From CALXXL01 sp034926605 (GTDB taxonomy: Bacteria > Verrucomicrobiota > Lentisphaeria > Victivallales > Victivallaceae), in contig JAYFQV010000018.1 in assembly GCA_034926605.1 (NCBI GenBank), positions 1 to 22,719 of the forward strand: a stretch of DNA of 22,719 bases. The letters run 5' to 3'. The notes under the pieces were generated by a model that did not search any database, was not told the DNA's origin, and was given only the letters and a program-made list of their open reading frames with translations. Shown here piece by piece: positions 22,301 to 22,719 of the stretch. Numbering within the stretch: position 1 is the stretch's first letter; each line of letters opens with the position of its first letter. Both the position numbers and the translations under genes were made by a program.

Positions 22301-22719
22301 TGATGCCCTGGATCACAAAGCAGCCGGAATTGATGTACATATTCTTGGCGGTACCCTGACCAAAGCTCCAGCTGGTCTTGGTGCCGTCGGCGGCAGTATA
22401 GGTACCGGTGGAAAGCTTGGTGTCGTCGCCCTTGCGCCCGGTGCGGAATCCGTCGAGAATACCGCCCTCGAGAATAGCAACGTTGGTCAGCTGCGGACGG
22501 GCCGAAGCAACCGAATACTTCATGATGTCGCCGCAGAGGTTCATGCCGGAACCGAGCACATACCCGGTCACCGTGCCACTGCTGAGCGTAAAAGTCTGGC
22601 TGCTGCCGTTGCCGTAGATGAACTTGCCGGTCATCTTCGAGTAGTAGGAGACGTCGTACATCACGCCGCCCTCGTAGATGGTCAGGTTGGTCATCTCGGT
22701 GGCGGTCGGGGCACCGGCC
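18918..22719 (-). CDS. Giant Gly-rich repeat surface protein, 5'-truncated by the window edge
   Basis: About 1,266 C-terminal residues are visible. The frame is still open at 22719 (upstream residues A-P-T-A-T-E precede the first internal ATG at 22694), so the N-terminus and any signal peptide lie outside. Numbering from that ATG: residues 1-300 have AIDA-like strands and Gly-Gly turns (Y-E-G-G, L-E-G-G, L-D-G-G, T-S-G-G); 300-730 is Asn/Thr/Ser-rich parallel-beta-like sequence with two Trp motifs (W-T-N-T-W and W-T-N-S-W); about 740-1085 is a YGGG-type cassette array; then G-A-C-S-V-S-G-T-K and a C-terminal domain of about 130 residues. It is paralogous to the broken gene at 170-2500. Cysteines are few. 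No enzyme motif is visible. A secreted or outer-surface adhesin or matrix protein is inference; no known export or anchoring signal appears at the C-terminus. Confidence 0.85.
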   Translation of the reverse strand, partial: AGAPTATEMTNLTIYEGGVMYDVSYYSKMTGKFIYGNGSSQTFTLSSGTVTGYVLGSGMNLCGDIMKYSVASARPQLTNVAILEGGILDGFRTGRKGDDTKLSTGTYTAADGTKTSWSFGQGTAKNMYINSGCFVIQGISTAGATDAGVTENTTLDGGILVVANGSVNTGMITRNNAALQIYGSANITGGVNQDTGATFSVVGGVASGLLIENGGFYYSNAGTVIEDSVVTGKRSVASGNADYAQSVLQITSGGTARDVELTSGALLILDGAFSLENVTMDESVTVSWKTFNPNFSLVNTVINGYEDVSWDSATKTLTGWLHNGVGTANFIPAPADTVKYVNLTIKDIPYNTLALDANKNIVVDMDGVILDLNGAVKGVSAISGAWTNTWAGNWQVGAGSKVSNLQIWGGDVGILFDVNGVTLDNHYTKLDCYVDFESCTITNLTIKSNNVAYVGSNGTWGANYSTINGVTMSTGSLSLRNGEIKDLTATGGKLVIVGNTDTYTKGVFKLTGDWNLSNFSISCTNSQNDINLDQMNNALTLGGGCNISANIVGGSSSVLTLKGVGNNMLGYDGTAATGVDVGTVVFDTTGVWFSNSNLVGFLKNITADTLTFKCGLGQNLFYLGETGSSEGSYTATFNFEMSGQKFSMKIGETKSLNGFEIKLYEEYLSDFKVYAARLSVKSTVGESTDFQWTNSWSNSVDFAPKYVNKLAETTSGTILLGAKSEGAGGNVIANAFGGYMTGGMVDATINSTAVYGGGSGTELDTTWVRVSGGSKNTIYGGGINDTITDGTNVYISGDSTTTTGIIFGGGQGSTISVGEHNVYAVNMDVGGGRHRYVYGGGNGGTINGDIGVWVYDCQVASLYAGGGNSNVNGNIKTYLNLPAYLGNKMTGNFYGGAVAAVDASAQTGVDTTVTGNVSMTLDAGDYQGIIFGGSRAWGTTAAIGGTVTVTVNAITSTDNVKMLKYGSTAWVIGGSQIQNNGTTAASGTIAGGVVMNLGASNLVNVVGAGQSTGVNCVLAVSDVTINIANTTITDSVFGAGYAAEGGAVAVDSVTINITGNEGSNTTIGGSVFAAGKTVGANGGTVSVEGDVMVNFSGVAERISVGTVNALGKGACSVSGTKSLGFTDISGTLGGMFVNFDAVMFAGDTQLTGLSNGVDTAEWYFNAWNRAEAMPFVTDAESFNLVGDERVIGLSFATTSNVSYDLMDVSDEEAFDDVTVKFFAQDGTEIGSCAFGETIAIGTKGYVSLDIDDTGMLVASYTKGQLA
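19440..20530 (-). repeat. YGGG-type cassette array inside the giant protein
   Basis: About eleven units of 25-40 residues carry a hydrophobic-aromatic-Gly-Gly turn: VYGGG, IYGGG, IFGGG, VYGGG, LYAGGG, FYGGA, IFGGS, VIGGS, VVGAG, VFGAG, VFAAG. Each is followed by a T-I-x-G-x-V-x-V-x-I type strand. At DNA level the first units share ccgccgccgta or close variants on the plus strand, spaced roughly 75-90 bp. Units become more divergent towards the C-terminus. The pattern suggests a solenoid built by duplication. Confidence 0.75.

Overview
The window reads as chromosomal DNA of a Gram-negative, GC-rich bacterium, most likely from the PVC group and possibly Lentisphaerota (Victivallis-like). This is inference. 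It rests on the pairing of large AIDA-like/Gly-rich repeat surface proteins with sugar-catabolic genes built from ROK, SSS-symporter and UxuA families, on a Pta-AckA acetate pathway, and on an adenylate kinase with a zinc-type LID. No rRNA, tRNA, CRISPR array, transposase or phage gene is visible.

Layout. (1) 1-2500, plus strand: a decayed or mis-sequenced AIDA-like repeat protein broken into three reading-frame segments, visibly AT-richer than the rest. (2) 2601-8212, minus strand: rpsO with its own promoter and terminator, preceded by a compact hisS-adk-map-infA-ackA-pta gene train with 1-19 nt gaps or overlaps. It joins translation genes, the adk-map-infA core usually found in the spc ribosomal operon, and the acetate/ATP-generating pathway. 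hup (HU/IHF family) lies upstream on the same strand. (3) 8846-11053, plus strand: priA, divergent from hup. (4) 11056-13042, minus strand: uxuB (SDR type) and uxuA, converting fructuronate to mannonate to 2-keto-3-deoxygluconate. (5) 13217-17680, plus strand: a divergent ROK-family sugar kinase homologue, nagA and an SSS sodium:solute symporter, consistent with N-acetylhexosamine use. Regions 4 and 5 share a 174-bp control region, so uronate and N-acetylhexosamine catabolism may be jointly controlled, as would suit glycosaminoglycan-derived sugars. (6) 17856-18773, minus strand: cysK. (7) 18918-22719, minus strand: the C-terminal 1,266 or so residues of a giant Gly-rich repeat protein whose start lies outside the window.

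The repeat proteins at the two ends are paralogues. Both have AIDA-like repeats, then a YGGG-type cassette array, then a G-x-C-x-V-x-G-x-K linker and a homologous C-terminal domain of about 130-150 residues. That domain has no recognisable anchoring signal: no PEP-CTERM, no LPXTG and no autotransporter barrel. This architecture is the best candidate here for something poorly described.

Regulatory sequence is readable. Three promoters share TTGCnn-N16-TATATT. Strong intrinsic terminators close rpsO, hup, nagA, the symporter and the giant protein. Two of them end only about 15-20 nt before the next start codon (hisS and the symporter), which suggests attenuation or partial read-through. Apart from the first 169 bases there is no gene-free stretch longer than about 175 bp.
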